34,227 nucleotides of DNA from Altererythrobacter sp. (lineage in GTDB: Bacteria > Pseudomonadota > Alphaproteobacteria > Sphingomonadales > Sphingomonadaceae). This document shows, piece after piece, positions 1-8,509 of this stretch. Below the pieces are notes generated by a model that did not search any database, was not told the origin of the DNA, and worked only from the letters and a program-made list of their open reading frames with translations. Within the stretch, counting starts at the first letter, position 1; each line of letters begins with the position of its first letter. The position numbers were made by a program, and so were the translations under genes. The stretch lies in the NCBI GenBank assembly GCA_031178065.1, contig JAPSJS010000036.1, positions 1 through 34,227 of the forward strand, given 5' to 3'.

Positions 1-1753
1 GCACGACGCCCTGCGCGCCATGGCCGGCGCGACGAGCGAGGAAGAGGTGCGCAAGCTGCGCCGTAAACTCGGCGTGCAGCCCGTGTTCAAGCGCATCGAT
101 TCCTGCGCCGCCGAGTTCGAGGCAGTCACGCCTTACATGTACTCGACCTACGAGGCGCCGAGCTTCGGCGAGCCCGAAGACGAGGCCATGCCGAGCGATC
201 GGCGCAAGATCGTGATCCTCGGCGGTGGGCCGAACCGGATCGGACAGGGCATCGAGTTCGATTACTGCTGCGTCCACGCCTGCTTCGCGCTCGCCGAAGC
301 CGGGTTCGAGACGATCATGGTCAACTGCAACCCGGAAACGGTCAGCACCGACTACGATACCTCCGACCGGCTCTATTTCGAGCCGCTGACGGCGGAGGAC
401 GTGCTGGAAATCCTGCGCGTGGAGCAGCAGGCGGGTGAGCTGGTCGGCGTGATCGTCCAGTTCGGCGGGCAGACCCCGCTCAAGCTGGCGCAGGCACTGG
501 AGGACGAGGGTATCCCGATCCTCGGCACCAGCCCCGACGCGATCGACCTCGCCGAAGATCGCGAGCGCTTCGCCAAGCTGGTCAACCGCCTCAAGCTCAA
601 GCAGCCGATGAACGGCATCGCCAAGAGCCGCGACGAGGCTGCGGCGGTGGCCGCGCGGATCGGCTATCCAGTGCTCCTGCGCCCGAGCTACGTGCTCGGC
701 GGGCGGGCAATGGAGATTGTCGATTCCGAGGCGCAGCTCGACAACTATATCGCCACCGCCGTGCACGTCTCCGGCGACAGTCCCGTGCTCGTCGACCAGT
801 ATCTGCGCGATGCGATCGAGTGCGACGTCGACGCACTCTGCGACGGCAAGGAAGTGCGCGTCGCAGGCGTGATGCAGCATATCGAGGAGGCCGGCGTGCA
901 CTCCGGTGATAGCGCCAGCACGCTGCCGCCTTATTCGCTGCCTGCCGAGATCGTCGAAGAGATGGAGCGCCAGACCGAGGCGCTGGCCAAGGCGCTGGGA
1001 GTACGCGGGCTGATGAATGTGCAGTTCGCGGTCAAGGACGGCGAAATCTATCTGATCGAGGTCAATCCGCGTGCGAGCCGCACGGTGCCTTTCGTCGCGA
1101 AGGCGATCGGGCAGCCGGTCGCAAAGATCGCCGCACGGGTGATGGCAGGCGAGCCGCTCTCTGCCTTCCCGCCGTTCCGGCGCGATCTCGACTATATGGC
1201 CGTCAAGGAGGCGGTGTTCCCGTTCACCCGTTTCCCCGGCTCGGACCCGGTGCTGACGCCCGAAATGCGCTCGACCGGCGAAGTTATGGGCATCGACCGC
1301 GCCTTCCCCGCCGCGTTCTTCAAATCGCAACTCGGAGCCGGAGTGAAGCTGCCCGAAAGCGGTGTGGTGTTCGTCTCCGTGAAGGACAGCGACAAGCCCA
1401 TCATCCTGCCCGCGGTGCGAACCTTGATCGAGCAGGGATTCGAAGTGATCGCGACCGGTGGGACGCAGACCTACCTCGCCGATCACGGGCTGCCGGTCGC
1501 ACGGGTGAACAAGGTGGCGCAAGGGCAACCGCATATCGTCGACCGCATGATCGACGGGGAGATCGCGCTGGTGTTCAACACCACCGAGGGGTGGCAGAGC
1601 CTCACCGACTCCAAATCGATCCGCGCGACGACGCTGGAAATGAAGATCCCGTACTACACTACAGCGGCGGCCTCGCTCGCGGCGGTTACGGCGATTCGCG
1701 CGGTCAAGGCGAGCCAGCTTGAAGTGCGCCCGTTGCAAGCTTATTATAGCTGA
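1..1753 (+). CDS. carB: Carbamoyl-phosphate synthase large subunit, 3' part (partial at left edge)
   Basis: Makes carbamoyl phosphate from glutamine-derived ammonia, bicarbonate and 2 ATP, with the small subunit CarA, for arginine and pyrimidine synthesis in the cytoplasm. The frame is open from base 2 with no start, so only about 583 C-terminal residues of a roughly 1,100-residue protein are present. Visible parts are the end of the oligomerisation region, the complete second ATP-grasp half ([20 protein letters not shown] near residue 65, [13 protein letters not shown] near 225, EVNPRASRT near 350) and the C-terminal MGS-like allosteric domain from about residue 445 ([21 protein letters not shown]). 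The stop is TGA at 1751-1753. A 10-bp palindrome, AACCGCGGTT, follows at 1757-1766 but has no T-tract. greA follows 107 bases downstream on the same strand and may be read through. Identity is near certain. Confidence 0.97.
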   Translation, partial: HDALRAMAGATSEEEVRKLRRKLGVQPVFKRIDSCAAEFEAVTPYMYSTYEAPSFGEPEDEAMPSDRRKIVILGGGPNRIGQGIEFDYCCVHACFALAEAGFETIMVNCNPETVSTDYDTSDRLYFEPLTAEDVLEILRVEQQAGELVGVIVQFGGQTPLKLAQALEDEGIPILGTSPDAIDLAEDRERFAKLVNRLKLKQPMNGIAKSRDEAAAVAARIGYPVLLRPSYVLGGRAMEIVDSEAQLDNYIATAVHVSGDSPVLVDQYLRDAIECDVDALCDGKEVRVAGVMQHIEEAGVHSGDSASTLPPYSLPAEIVEEMERQTEALAKALGVRGLMNVQFAVKDGEIYLIEVNPRASRTVPFVAKAIGQPVAKIAARVMAGEPLSAFPPFRRDLDYMAVKEAVFPFTRFPGSDPVLTPEMRSTGEVMGIDRAFPAAFFKSQLGAGVKLPESGVVFVSVKDSDKPIILPAVRTLIEQGFEVIATGGTQTYLADHGLPVARVNKVAQGQPHIVDRMIDGEIALVFNTTEGWQSLTDSKSIRATTLEMKIPYYTTAAASLAAVTAIRAVKASQLEVRPLQAYYS

Positions 1754-1860
1754 AACAACCGCGGTTCCCACTTCCGTACAATTCACCATTCAGTTTGCCG
1801 CTCCCGTTGGAGGGGCACAGCGTGAATTGCGATTGCAGGGCCGCCTGGAGGAAAGACGCG

Positions 1861-2337
1861 ATGGCTACGATGGAAAAGGTTCCGATGCTGGCGGAGGGTT
1901 ATGAGCGGCTGACGGCCGACCTCAAGACGCTGCGCGCGGAACGTCCGAAGATCGTTGACGCGATCGAGGAAGCGCGCGCGCACGGCGACCTCTCGGAAAA
2001 TGCCGAATATCACGCCGCCAAGGAGCGGCAGGGTCAGGTCGAGGCGCAGATCGCGGATATCGAGGACCGCGTCAGCCGCGCGCAGATCATCGATCCCTCG
2101 ACACTGTCGGGCGACAAGATCGTGTTCGGCGCCACCGTCACCTTGATCGACGATAATGACAAGCCTGTGAAATACCAGATCGTGGGCCAGACAGAGGCTG
2201 ACGCGAACAAGGGGCGGATCTCCTACAACTCGCCGCTCGGCCGTGCGCTGATCGGCAAGAGCGTGGGCGACGAGATCGAAGTCACCGTTCCCTCGGGCGA
2301 CAAGTTCTACCTCGTCGAGAAGATCGAATTCATCTAA
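1861..2337 (+). CDS. greA: Transcription elongation factor GreA
   Basis: GreA inserts its coiled coil into the RNA polymerase secondary channel and stimulates cleavage of backtracked RNA. The protein has 158 residues, the usual family length. The N-terminal coiled coil covers about residues 10-75 and carries the acidic tip GDLSENAEY, with Asp43 and Glu46 equivalent to E. coli Asp41 and Glu44. The C-terminal FKBP-like domain includes [14 protein letters not shown] and ends in [11 protein letters not shown]. The frame is open upstream to 1795, but the start at 1861 is chosen because GGAGG lies just upstream (CTGGAGGAAAGACGCG-ATG) and the extra residues do not look like GreA. carB lies upstream on the same strand. 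A strong hairpin follows the stop. Confidence 0.96.
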   Translation: MATMEKVPMLAEGYERLTADLKTLRAERPKIVDAIEEARAHGDLSENAEYHAAKERQGQVEAQIADIEDRVSRAQIIDPSTLSGDKIVFGATVTLIDDNDKPVKYQIVGQTEADANKGRISYNSPLGRALIGKSVGDEIEVTVPSGDKFYLVEKIEFI

Positions 2338-2344
2338 ATGCAGA

Positions 2345-2373
2345 GCTGAGCCCCGCGGAAGCGGGAGCTCAGC
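2345..2373. terminator. Hairpin between convergent greA and DUF4170 genes
   Basis: The arms GCTGAGC+CCCGC (2345-2356) and GCGGG+A+GCTCAGC (2361-2373) form a 12-bp stem with one bulged A and a GGAA loop. It fits exactly between two convergent stop codons, so it probably ends transcription from both sides. Neither strand has a T-tract after the stem, so a purely intrinsic mechanism is uncertain. Confidence 0.55.
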
Positions 2374-2375
2374 CC

Positions 2376-2606
2376 TCACACCTCCGGCGTCAGCAACCGG
2401 TGCAGGTGGACGATGACATATTTCATTTCCGCGTCGTCGACCGTGCGCTGCGCGTTCGAGCGCCAGGCTTCGACGGCGTCGTCGTAGTCGCTGAACACAC
2501 CCACCACGTGAATGCTTTCCGGGTCCTGGAACTCCAGGCTCCGCGGATCCTTGACGCGGCCGCCCATCACGAGATGCAGCCGCTGCTTGGCTTCAGTTTC
2601 TTCCAT
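2376..2606 (-). CDS. DUF4170 family small protein
   Basis: A 76-residue soluble protein starting MEETEAKQRLHLVMGGRV. It contains the GVFSDYDDAVEAWRSNAQRT segment and a closing YVIVHLHRLL strand, which I recognise as the DUF4170 family common in alphaproteobacteria. No function is established. The frame is open upstream to 2675, but those residues are proline- and alanine-rich and overlap the upstream hairpin, so the internal ATG at 2606 is preferred; its ribosome binding site is weak. It lies downstream of the four-gene membrane operon but is separated from it by a U-tract terminator, so it may have its own promoter in 2607-2705, although I see no clear one. Confidence 0.8.
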   Translation of the reverse strand: MEETEAKQRLHLVMGGRVKDPRSLEFQDPESIHVVGVFSDYDDAVEAWRSNAQRTVDDAEMKYVIVHLHRLLTPEV

Positions 2607-2643
2607 GTCTTTTCTCTGGGGTCGGGGGGAGGACGGCGCGGCC

Positions 2644-2682
2644 ATTAAAGCAAACGGCGCGGCAGGCAAGCCCACCGCGCCG
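2644..2682 (-). terminator. Intrinsic terminator of the stress-type membrane operon
   Basis: Arms CGGCGCGG (2655-2662) and CCGCGCCG (2675-2682) form a perfect 8-bp GC stem. Read on the minus strand, the stem is followed directly by TTTGCTTTAAT. It lies 23 bases beyond the stop of the last operon gene at 2706. Confidence 0.7.
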
Positions 2683-2705
2683 CGTGCGTTGCCCGAAGGA
2701 CCGGA

Positions 2706-3200
2706 TCAGTGCGCCATCCGCGCCCGCAGATCGCGAACCTTGCGCCCGGTTTTCTTGCCCACCTCGCGCGTCAGACGGCGCGCGCCTTCGCTGGCGGCGC
2801 CGCCCTGCAAGCTTGCCTGCCTGCGCAGATCATGCGCGCTGTCGCCGATCGCATCGCCCAAATCCTCGAGGCGGTCGCCGCTTGCGCGTGCAGCAGTGCC
2901 CAGGCTGTCGATGAGGCTGGCGCCGTAAGCGAGGCCGATCTCGGCCGCCATGGCCGCCAGCGCGGAGCCGCGCCGGGTCGCCTGCTTGCGCATCCGTCGG
3001 CCCGGTCCAGGGATCATGCTGGCGACGATCACACCGATCGCGAGGCCGCCCACGACCGTCGCCACTGGATGATCCTTGACGAATGCGGTGGCCGTATCGC
3101 GCGCCTCGCGAGCGTAATCGCCCACCGTGCGGTCGGCGTGACGCTGCTCACCTGCCTCGATCCGGTTTTTCAGTTCTTCGCGTTTTTGGTTGTCGGCCAT
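2706..3200 (-). CDS. Small membrane-anchored protein, DUF883/DUF3618-like layout
   Basis: A 164-residue protein beginning MADNQKREELKNRIEAGEQR. It has a charged helical N-terminus (about 1-45), one hydrophobic segment (VATVVGGLAIGVIVASMIPG, about 48-67), a basic patch (RRMRKQATRR), a second less hydrophobic alanine-rich stretch, and a long amphipathic C-terminal helix ending in basic residues. The layout resembles DUF883/ElaB- and DUF3618-type membrane proteins, but I cannot assign a family firmly. The start at 3200 has GGAG upstream; an in-frame extension to 3287 lacks support. It is the last gene of a four-gene operon, 43 bases after the preceding gene, and is followed by an intrinsic terminator. 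Function unknown; an envelope or stress role is inferred from the operon's EcfG-type promoter. Confidence 0.78.
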   Translation of the reverse strand: MADNQKREELKNRIEAGEQRHADRTVGDYAREARDTATAFVKDHPVATVVGGLAIGVIVASMIPGPGRRMRKQATRRGSALAAMAAEIGLAYGASLIDSLGTAARASGDRLEDLGDAIGDSAHDLRRQASLQGGAASEGARRLTREVGKKTGRKVRDLRARMAH

Positions 3201-3243
3201 CGGCTCGTCTCCGCTGGAATGGGTTGTCGTGGATCGAACGGGC

Positions 3244-3558
3244 TCAATCGCGCTCGGGTTCCTCGGTTTCTTCGTCCTCATCGTCATCGTCGCCGAACAA
3301 TGCGAGGAGCGGGTTGCGCGTCAGCCAAAGCACAACTGCTGCGAGCAGCGTGAACAGCACGCCGCGATTATTTTCAGCCACTTCCGCAGCTTCGTCGAGC
3401 ACGTCGCTCGCCCCTTCGGCCACCCGATCGAGGAAGCGCGCGCCAATGCCCTTGGTGGTAAGATCGACGCGGAGGTGGGCGATGTCGGCCTTGACCAGCG
3501 CCAGCGCCGCATCGCGCAACGCGCGGTCTTCGATCATCTTGTGCTCGGGATCGCTCAT
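3244..3558 (-). CDS. Small single-TM protein with acidic tail
   Basis: A 104-residue protein of unknown function. It has a soluble helical N-terminal half (MSDPEHKMIEDRALRDAALA), a single transmembrane segment near residues 66-89 (GVLFTLLAAVVLWLTRNPLL), and a strongly acidic tail (DDDDEDEETEEPERD). The ATG overlaps the stop of the upstream gene by four bases (ATGA, 3555-3558), which implies translational coupling. It is the third gene of the four-gene membrane operon. The acidic tail complements the basic tails of its neighbours, but interaction is only a guess. Confidence 0.8.
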   Translation of the reverse strand: MSDPEHKMIEDRALRDAALALVKADIAHLRVDLTTKGIGARFLDRVAEGASDVLDEAAEVAENNRGVLFTLLAAVVLWLTRNPLLALFGDDDDEDEETEEPERD

Positions 3559-3956
3559 GGCCCATCACCCGTGAAGCTGCTGCCCACGTCCCTGAAGTGC
3601 GCCAGCGCCTTGCGTGCGATGACGACCCCGGCAATCAGCAGTACGCCTGCGACGAGCGCCGTGGCGCCCCAGATGGTCAGGATAGGCGCTAGCGCAATCA
3701 CCGCGCCCACGACCAACCCGATCAGTGCCGTGTGGATGAGCGCGAAGGCGATCAGTCCATGGATGATGCCGCTCTTGCTCTCGTGCGCGGCATAGATCGC
3801 GCGGCTCTTCTGATAGGCCTTCTCGGCCTCGAGATAGGTCTTCCCGTCGTCCAGCAGCGCCACAAGGTCGTCGGTCAACGAGGAGCCGGAGCGAGGGGAT
3901 TCCCCAACCGGCTCCCCATCGCCGTCCTGCGCGTGCGGCAGGGGCTCGTCTTGCAT
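3555..3956 (-). CDS. Phage holin superfamily (holin_3_6-like) membrane protein
   Basis: A 133-residue protein with an acidic N-terminus, an amphipathic helix (DDLVALLDDGKTYLEAEKAY) and two adjacent hydrophobic helices (about 65-87 and 90-112), the pattern of the chromosomal phage-holin family III proteins. These are not lysis proteins; they occur widely in bacterial chromosomes beside DUF883/DUF3618-like genes. Two starts are possible: GTG at 3965 and ATG at 3956. The ATG is preferred because GGTGG lies five bases upstream of it. It is the second gene of the operon, 23 bases after the stop of the first, and overlaps the next gene by ATGA. No other phage gene is present nearby. Confidence 0.78.
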   Translation of the reverse strand: MQDEPLPHAQDGDGEPVGESPRSGSSLTDDLVALLDDGKTYLEAEKAYQKSRAIYAAHESKSGIIHGLIAFALIHTALIGLVVGAVIALAPILTIWGATALVAGVLLIAGVVIARKALAHFRDVGSSFTGDGP

Positions 3957-3979
3957 GGATGCCACCGCGGTGCGGGAGA

Positions 3980-4570
3980 TCAGTCGCGGCTGCCGCGGAA
4001 CATCCGCGCCAGCATGAAACCCGCCACCGCGGCGAGGCCGACGGCAAGCCCGGGGCTCTTGCGGACCACCTCGCGCGCATCCTCGCTCAGGTCGTCGACG
4101 CTCTTGCTGTCGAGTTTGACCGAGGCTTCCTGCAGGCTACGGGATGCCCTGCGGGCATAGTCGCCGTACTGGGCGCCGAATTTCTCGTCGATCGCAGCGG
4201 CGTTTTCGGAGACCATCCTGCTGAGCGAGGACAAGGCCTCGCTAGCCTTTGTCTTTCCTTCGGTCGCGAGTTCCTTGCTCTTGCCCTTGGCCTCTCTGCC
4301 GTAGGTTTTCGCTTCTTCGACCCAGTCCTCGGAACGGCCCTTGGCCTGATCGCGATAGGCGACGGCACGGTCGGCCGCCTCGGCCTTGAGGGCCGCTGCG
4401 CCAGCCTTGGCTTCCTCGAGCGCGGAATTGAAGCGCGACTTCGCCTCCGTGCGATGGTCGGTCGTCGTTCCGGCGACGGCCGGTGCCGCCTTCGCCGCGG
4501 CGGCCGGCTTCGGAGCCGTCTTCCGCGCGGTCTTCTTCTTGCCCGTGCTGGGGGTCATCGCATCAGCCAT
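3980..4570 (-). CDS. Membrane-anchored protein with histone-H1-like lysine/alanine tail
   Basis: A 196-residue protein with three parts. Residues about 7-35 are rich in Lys, Ala and Pro (KKKTARKTAPKPAAAAK), like histone H1-type tails. Residues about 38-165 are a long charged, alanine-rich amphipathic helix region resembling LEA or apolipoprotein-like repeats. The C-terminus has a short hydrophobic segment (LAVGLAAVAGFMLARMF) and a basic end, as in DUF883/ElaB proteins. The ATG at 4570 has AAGGAA six bases upstream. An in-frame extension to 4660 is rejected because it would start inside the promoter. It is the first gene of the four-gene operon, about 65 bases below the predicted transcript start. 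Function is unknown; tethering of DNA or another acidic partner to the membrane is an inference. Confidence 0.8.
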   Translation of the reverse strand: MADAMTPSTGKKKTARKTAPKPAAAAKAAPAVAGTTTDHRTEAKSRFNSALEEAKAGAAALKAEAADRAVAYRDQAKGRSEDWVEEAKTYGREAKGKSKELATEGKTKASEALSSLSRMVSENAAAIDEKFGAQYGDYARRASRSLQEASVKLDSKSVDDLSEDAREVVRKSPGLAVGLAAVAGFMLARMFRGSRD

Positions 4571-4641
4571 ATCTCGTTCCTTAGCCCTCATTGGTTCGTT
4601 GTCCACCGTCACCCGACGACGGTTTCGCGGTTCTGTATCGC

Positions 4642-4666
4642 AACGTAACTTGCGTGGCATTGTTCC
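4642..4666 (-). promoter_or_regulatory. EcfG (general stress sigma factor) type promoter
   Basis: On the minus strand, GGAAC (4666-4662) is followed by exactly 16 bases and then CGTT (4645-4642). This is the consensus of alphaproteobacterial EcfG promoters (GGAAC-N16/17-CGTT). It lies 72 bases upstream of the ATG at 4570 and faces the four-gene membrane operon. The match and placement are seen directly; use by EcfG is inferred. Confidence 0.75.
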
Positions 4667-4675
4667 GGCGCATAG

Positions 4676-6031
<1,356 letters not shown>

Positions 6032-6046
6032 CGCGGGGGAGGGGGC

Positions 6047-6355
6047 TCAGCCGATTTCGGCTTCGGCCTCCCGCTCGGCCTCCTCTTCGAGCTCCTCCAG
6101 CTTCTCGATCTTCTTCCGGTTCTTGGGGCTGAGAAGGTACTGCCACACGCCCCAGACGTTGATCAGCAGCAGGATCGCGTTCATCGCCGCGATCGGCTGC
6201 GCATCGCTGGTGAGGCCGGAAACGATCCAGATCACGGCGACAGCGCAGAACAACACGAAGCCCCAGCCGGTGGCCTTGCGCCCGAGATCGGCTGCGATCA
6301 AACCGGCGGCGATCATTGTGCCGACCGCGGCGATCCATTCCAGCGAACCGTTCAT
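6047..6355 (-). CDS. Small three-TM protein with acidic coiled-coil tail
   Basis: A 102-residue protein of unknown function. Three hydrophobic segments are visible at about 6-27, 34-52 and 59-78, followed by a highly charged helix (KNRKKIEKLEELEEEAERE) that is probably a cytoplasmic coiled coil. The third segment ends INVWGVWQYL, an aromatic pattern that recurs in small transporter-like proteins, but no family can be claimed. The ATG at 6355 is preferred; a GTG at 6376 is an alternative with AGGAA about ten bases upstream. It lies 39 bases after the aldo/keto reductase stop on the same strand and is probably the last gene of the ribH transcript. Confidence 0.72.
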   Translation of the reverse strand: MNGSLEWIAAVGTMIAAGLIAADLGRKATGWGFVLFCAVAVIWIVSGLTSDAQPIAAMNAILLLINVWGVWQYLLSPKNRKKIEKLEELEEEAEREAEAEIG

Positions 6356-6394
6356 CCCTGCCCGAGCGCTCGGCACGGGAGAAGGTTCCTGAAC

Positions 6395-7324
6395 TTAGCT
6401 GGGCAGGGACTTCGTCAGCCGCGCGATCTGATCCTCGCTTAACTCCACCCGGGTGAACTCGAGCAGATCGTGCAACTGTTCGACCGTGCGTGCGCTTGCA
6501 ATCGGCGCGGGAATGCCGGTCTGCCGGATCAACCAGGCGAGTGCGATCGCGGGCAGGCTTGCGCCGGTCTCCGCAGAGATCTCGTCCATGGCGCCGAGCA
6601 CGGGCTGCCCCTTCTCGGCATAGCCTCTCACGCTGCCCGACCGCGCACCGCGCTCGAAATCCTCTGCGGTGCGGTACTTGCCGCTCAAATAACCTGCGGC
6701 GAGGCCGTAGAACGGCAGCATGGCAATCCCCCGCGCGGTGCACAGCGCCTGGAGATCTTCGGCATACTTGTCGCGGGAGACGAGGTTGTATTCGTTCTGA
6801 AGCACGGTGAACGGCGTGCGGCCGGCCGCCTCGGCAGCATCGAACGCGGTCGACAGGCGCTCCGAATTGAAATTGGAGGCGCCGAGTTCGCGCACCTTGC
6901 CGCTAGCCACCGCGCCGCCGAAGGCCTCGACGATCTCCTCGATCGGCAGTTCGGGATAGTCCTTGTGGGCGTAGTAGAGATCGAGATAGTCGGTCCGCAG
7001 TCGCTCGAGCGATGCATCGAGCGAGCGCAGCACGCGCACGGGTTCGTAAAGCTCCTTCCCGCCCATCATGCCGGTCTTGGTGTGGATCAGCATCTCGCTG
7101 CGCACGCCCCGAGATTCGAGCCATTCGCCGATTACCCGCTCGGATTCGCCGCCCTGGTGACCTTCGACCCAGGCAGAGTAGACGTCAGCGGTGTCGATCA
7201 TCCGCCCGCCGGCTTCATGAAAAGCGTCGAGCACCGCAAAACTCTCGTCGCGTGCGGCAGTCCAACCGAAGACGTTCCCGCCCAGCACTAGCGGAATGCC
7301 GCCGATGGCAGGATGCACGCTCAC
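6395..7324 (-). CDS. Aldo/keto reductase
   Basis: An NADPH-dependent oxidoreductase of the AKR superfamily; 309 residues with a complete (beta/alpha)8 fold. The catalytic tetrad is visible: Asp44 (MIDTADVYS), Tyr49, Lys83 (IHTKTG) and His120 (LYYAHKDYP). [10 protein letters not shown] and the later [11 protein letters not shown] segment are typical cofactor-site regions. It resembles the YajO/GSP69-type reductases, but the substrate cannot be read from sequence. The start is GTG at 7324, overlapping the ribH stop as GTGA, which indicates translational coupling. A second in-frame GTG lies two codons on. Confidence 0.92.
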   Translation of the reverse strand: MSVHPAIGGIPLVLGGNVFGWTAARDESFAVLDAFHEAGGRMIDTADVYSAWVEGHQGGESERVIGEWLESRGVRSEMLIHTKTGMMGGKELYEPVRVLRSLDASLERLRTDYLDLYYAHKDYPELPIEEIVEAFGGAVASGKVRELGASNFNSERLSTAFDAAEAAGRTPFTVLQNEYNLVSRDKYAEDLQALCTARGIAMLPFYGLAAGYLSGKYRTAEDFERGARSGSVRGYAEKGQPVLGAMDEISAETGASLPAIALAWLIRQTGIPAPIASARTVEQLHDLLEFTRVELSEDQIARLTKSLPS

Positions 7325-7740
7325 GCGAACTTCTCCTGCAGCGCGAGCAGCGCCAGCGCCGCCTTGGCCGCTTCGCCGCCCTTGTCCTTCTGCGTTTTGT
7401 CCGCGCGGACGAGCGCTTGCTGCTCATTCTCGACCGTCAGGATGCCGTTGCCGATAGCGATTCCATCCATCGTCAGCGCCATGATTCCGCGCGCGCTCTC
7501 GCCGGCGACGATCTCGAAGTGATAGGTTTCGCCGCGAATGACCACGCCGATCCCGACGAAGCCGTCGTAGCGGCCGCTTTCCGCGGCGAGGGCGATCGCG
7601 CCGGGAATTTCGAGCGCACCCGGGACGGTCAGCACCTCCACCTCGTGCCCCGCCGCCTCGATCGCGCTGCGCGCACCGTCGACCAGCATGTCGTTGAGAT
7701 GGTCGTAGAACCGGGCTTCGACGATCAGGAAGCGCGCCAT
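7321..7740 (-). CDS. ribH: 6,7-dimethyl-8-ribityllumazine synthase
   Basis: Condenses 5-amino-6-ribitylamino-uracil with 3,4-dihydroxybutanone 4-phosphate, the penultimate step of riboflavin synthesis. The 139-residue protein has family length. Motifs are [15 protein letters not shown] (residues about 39-53), [14 protein letters not shown] with the proposed catalytic His74, and [14 protein letters not shown]. The ATG at 7740 has GGAGAAAGAC upstream; the longer open frame to 8016 has no support. It appears without other rib genes here. The gene is preceded by a structured leader with a U-tract hairpin at 7814-7837. No RFN (FMN) element is recognisable. It is coupled to the downstream aldo/keto reductase by a GTGA overlap. 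Confidence 0.96.
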   Translation of the reverse strand: MARFLIVEARFYDHLNDMLVDGARSAIEAAGHEVEVLTVPGALEIPGAIALAAESGRYDGFVGIGVVIRGETYHFEIVAGESARGIMALTMDGIAIGNGILTVENEQQALVRADKTQKDKGGEAAKAALALLALQEKFA

Positions 7741-7813
7741 GTCTTTCTCCGCGGGCAATGAACCAACGCGGCGTAGCCACGGGATCGCTGCAGGGGAAGG
7801 GGGACGCAAAAGA

Positions 7814-7837
7814 AAGCCCCACCCGAAGGCGGGGCTT
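7814..7837 (-). terminator. U-tract hairpin upstream of ribH
   Basis: AAGCCCC (7814-7820) pairs with GGGGCTT (7831-7837), and an inner CC-CGAA-GG closes the loop. On the minus strand the stem is followed by TCTTTTGCG. It lies 74 bases before the ribH ATG and 104 bases beyond the ynfA-like stop, so it either terminates that gene or acts as a leader attenuator for ribH. Confidence 0.65.
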
Positions 7838-7847
7838 GGAGGCGAGA

Positions 7848-7865
7848 GCCCGTGCGAACACGGGC
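7848..7865 (-). other. Second GC-rich hairpin with UUCG loop in the ynfA-ribH gap
   Basis: GCCCGTG (7848-7854) and CACGGGC (7859-7865) form a perfect 7-bp stem. Its loop reads TTCG on the minus strand, a very stable tetraloop. It lies 10 bases upstream of the U-tract hairpin in the transcribed direction. Confidence 0.5.
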
Positions 7866-7940
7866 CCTTCGGGTCGCGCTCCGCTTCTGCCGGATTGCGG
7901 ATGCCGGACCTAGCCCAAGAAATGTTGGGGTACCGGCGTG

Positions 7941-8267
7941 CTAACCTGCCGCGGAAGGCTGAAACATGATGATTGCCATGCCCGCGAGCGCGACCAGCAC
8001 GCCCGCGATGTCCCAAGCGGTCGGACGGACTCCATCAACCACCCAGAGCCAAACGATCGCGGCGCCGATGTAGACCCCGCCATAGGCCGCATAGACGCGC
8101 CCCGCCGCGGTATCGTGCATCGTCAGCAGCCAGGCGAACAGCGCAAGTGCGATGGCCGCCGGCACGAGCAGCCAGATGGACTTGTCCTCGCGCAGCCAGA
8201 GATAGGCCATGTAGCAGCCGACGATCTCGGCCAGCGCCGTTGCGGCATACAGCAGGAAGGTCTTCAC
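7941..8267 (-). CDS. YnfA/UPF0060 family inner-membrane protein
   Basis: A 108-residue protein with four transmembrane helices, the same length as E. coli YnfA, a small-multidrug-resistance-like protein. Recognisable parts are [20 protein letters not shown] at the start, [17 protein letters not shown] in the third helix and [19 protein letters not shown] leading into the fourth. The start is GTG at 8267 (VKTFLL), chosen for family length and an AGGGG seven bases upstream; the open frame to 8297 is an extension. The ribosome binding site falls in a small GGCCC/GGGCC hairpin. The gene lies 67 bases downstream of tRNA-Lys on the same strand. The transported substrate is unknown. Confidence 0.88.
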   Translation of the reverse strand: MKTFLLYAATALAEIVGCYMAYLWLREDKSIWLLVPAAIALALFAWLLTMHDTAAGRVYAAYGGVYIGAAIVWLWVVDGVRPTAWDIAGVLVALAGMAIIMFQPSAAG

Positions 8268-8334
8268 GGCAGGCCCCTTTCGGGCCGGGCCGTACAAGTT
8301 CCAGGGTGCGACCGAAAGCAGATGATGAAGGAGG

Positions 8335-8410
<76 letters not shown>

Positions 8411-8466
8411 ACATCCCGGCGGATTGTCGGAGAAGCCACGAGGGCCGTCCGACTCGGGAGGCGCTG

Positions 8467-8494
8467 CATATAGCGATCTCCGCGCGCATGGAAA
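8467..8494 (-). promoter_or_regulatory. Possible promoter of tRNA-Lys
   Basis: On the minus strand, TTTCCA (8494-8489), a 16-base spacer and TATATG (8472-8467) lie about 50 bases upstream of the tRNA 5' end. Each hexamer matches the sigma-70 consensus at four of six positions. This is weak evidence. Confidence 0.25.
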
Positions 8495-8509
8495 GGGCCG
8501 ATTTTCGCT

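Noticed and set aside
1795-1860. An N-terminal extension of GreA from 1795
   Set aside because: The extra residues do not resemble GreA and the internal ATG at 1861 has a strong GGAGG.
3555-3956. Prophage remnant suggested by the holin-family gene
   Set aside because: There are no other phage genes, no att-like repeats and ordinary composition; this holin family is widespread in chromosomes.
3980-4660. A longer start at 4660 for the H1-tailed protein
   Set aside because: The start would lie between the -35 and -10 elements of the EcfG-type promoter; ATG at 4570 has a good ribosome binding site.
6032-6046. ftsB expected after eno
   Set aside because: The 15-base gap is followed by a convergent small membrane gene with no FtsB features, so ftsB must lie elsewhere.
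7741-7940. FMN (RFN) riboswitch before ribH
   Set aside because: None of the conserved RFN blocks could be found on the minus strand; only plain hairpins are present.
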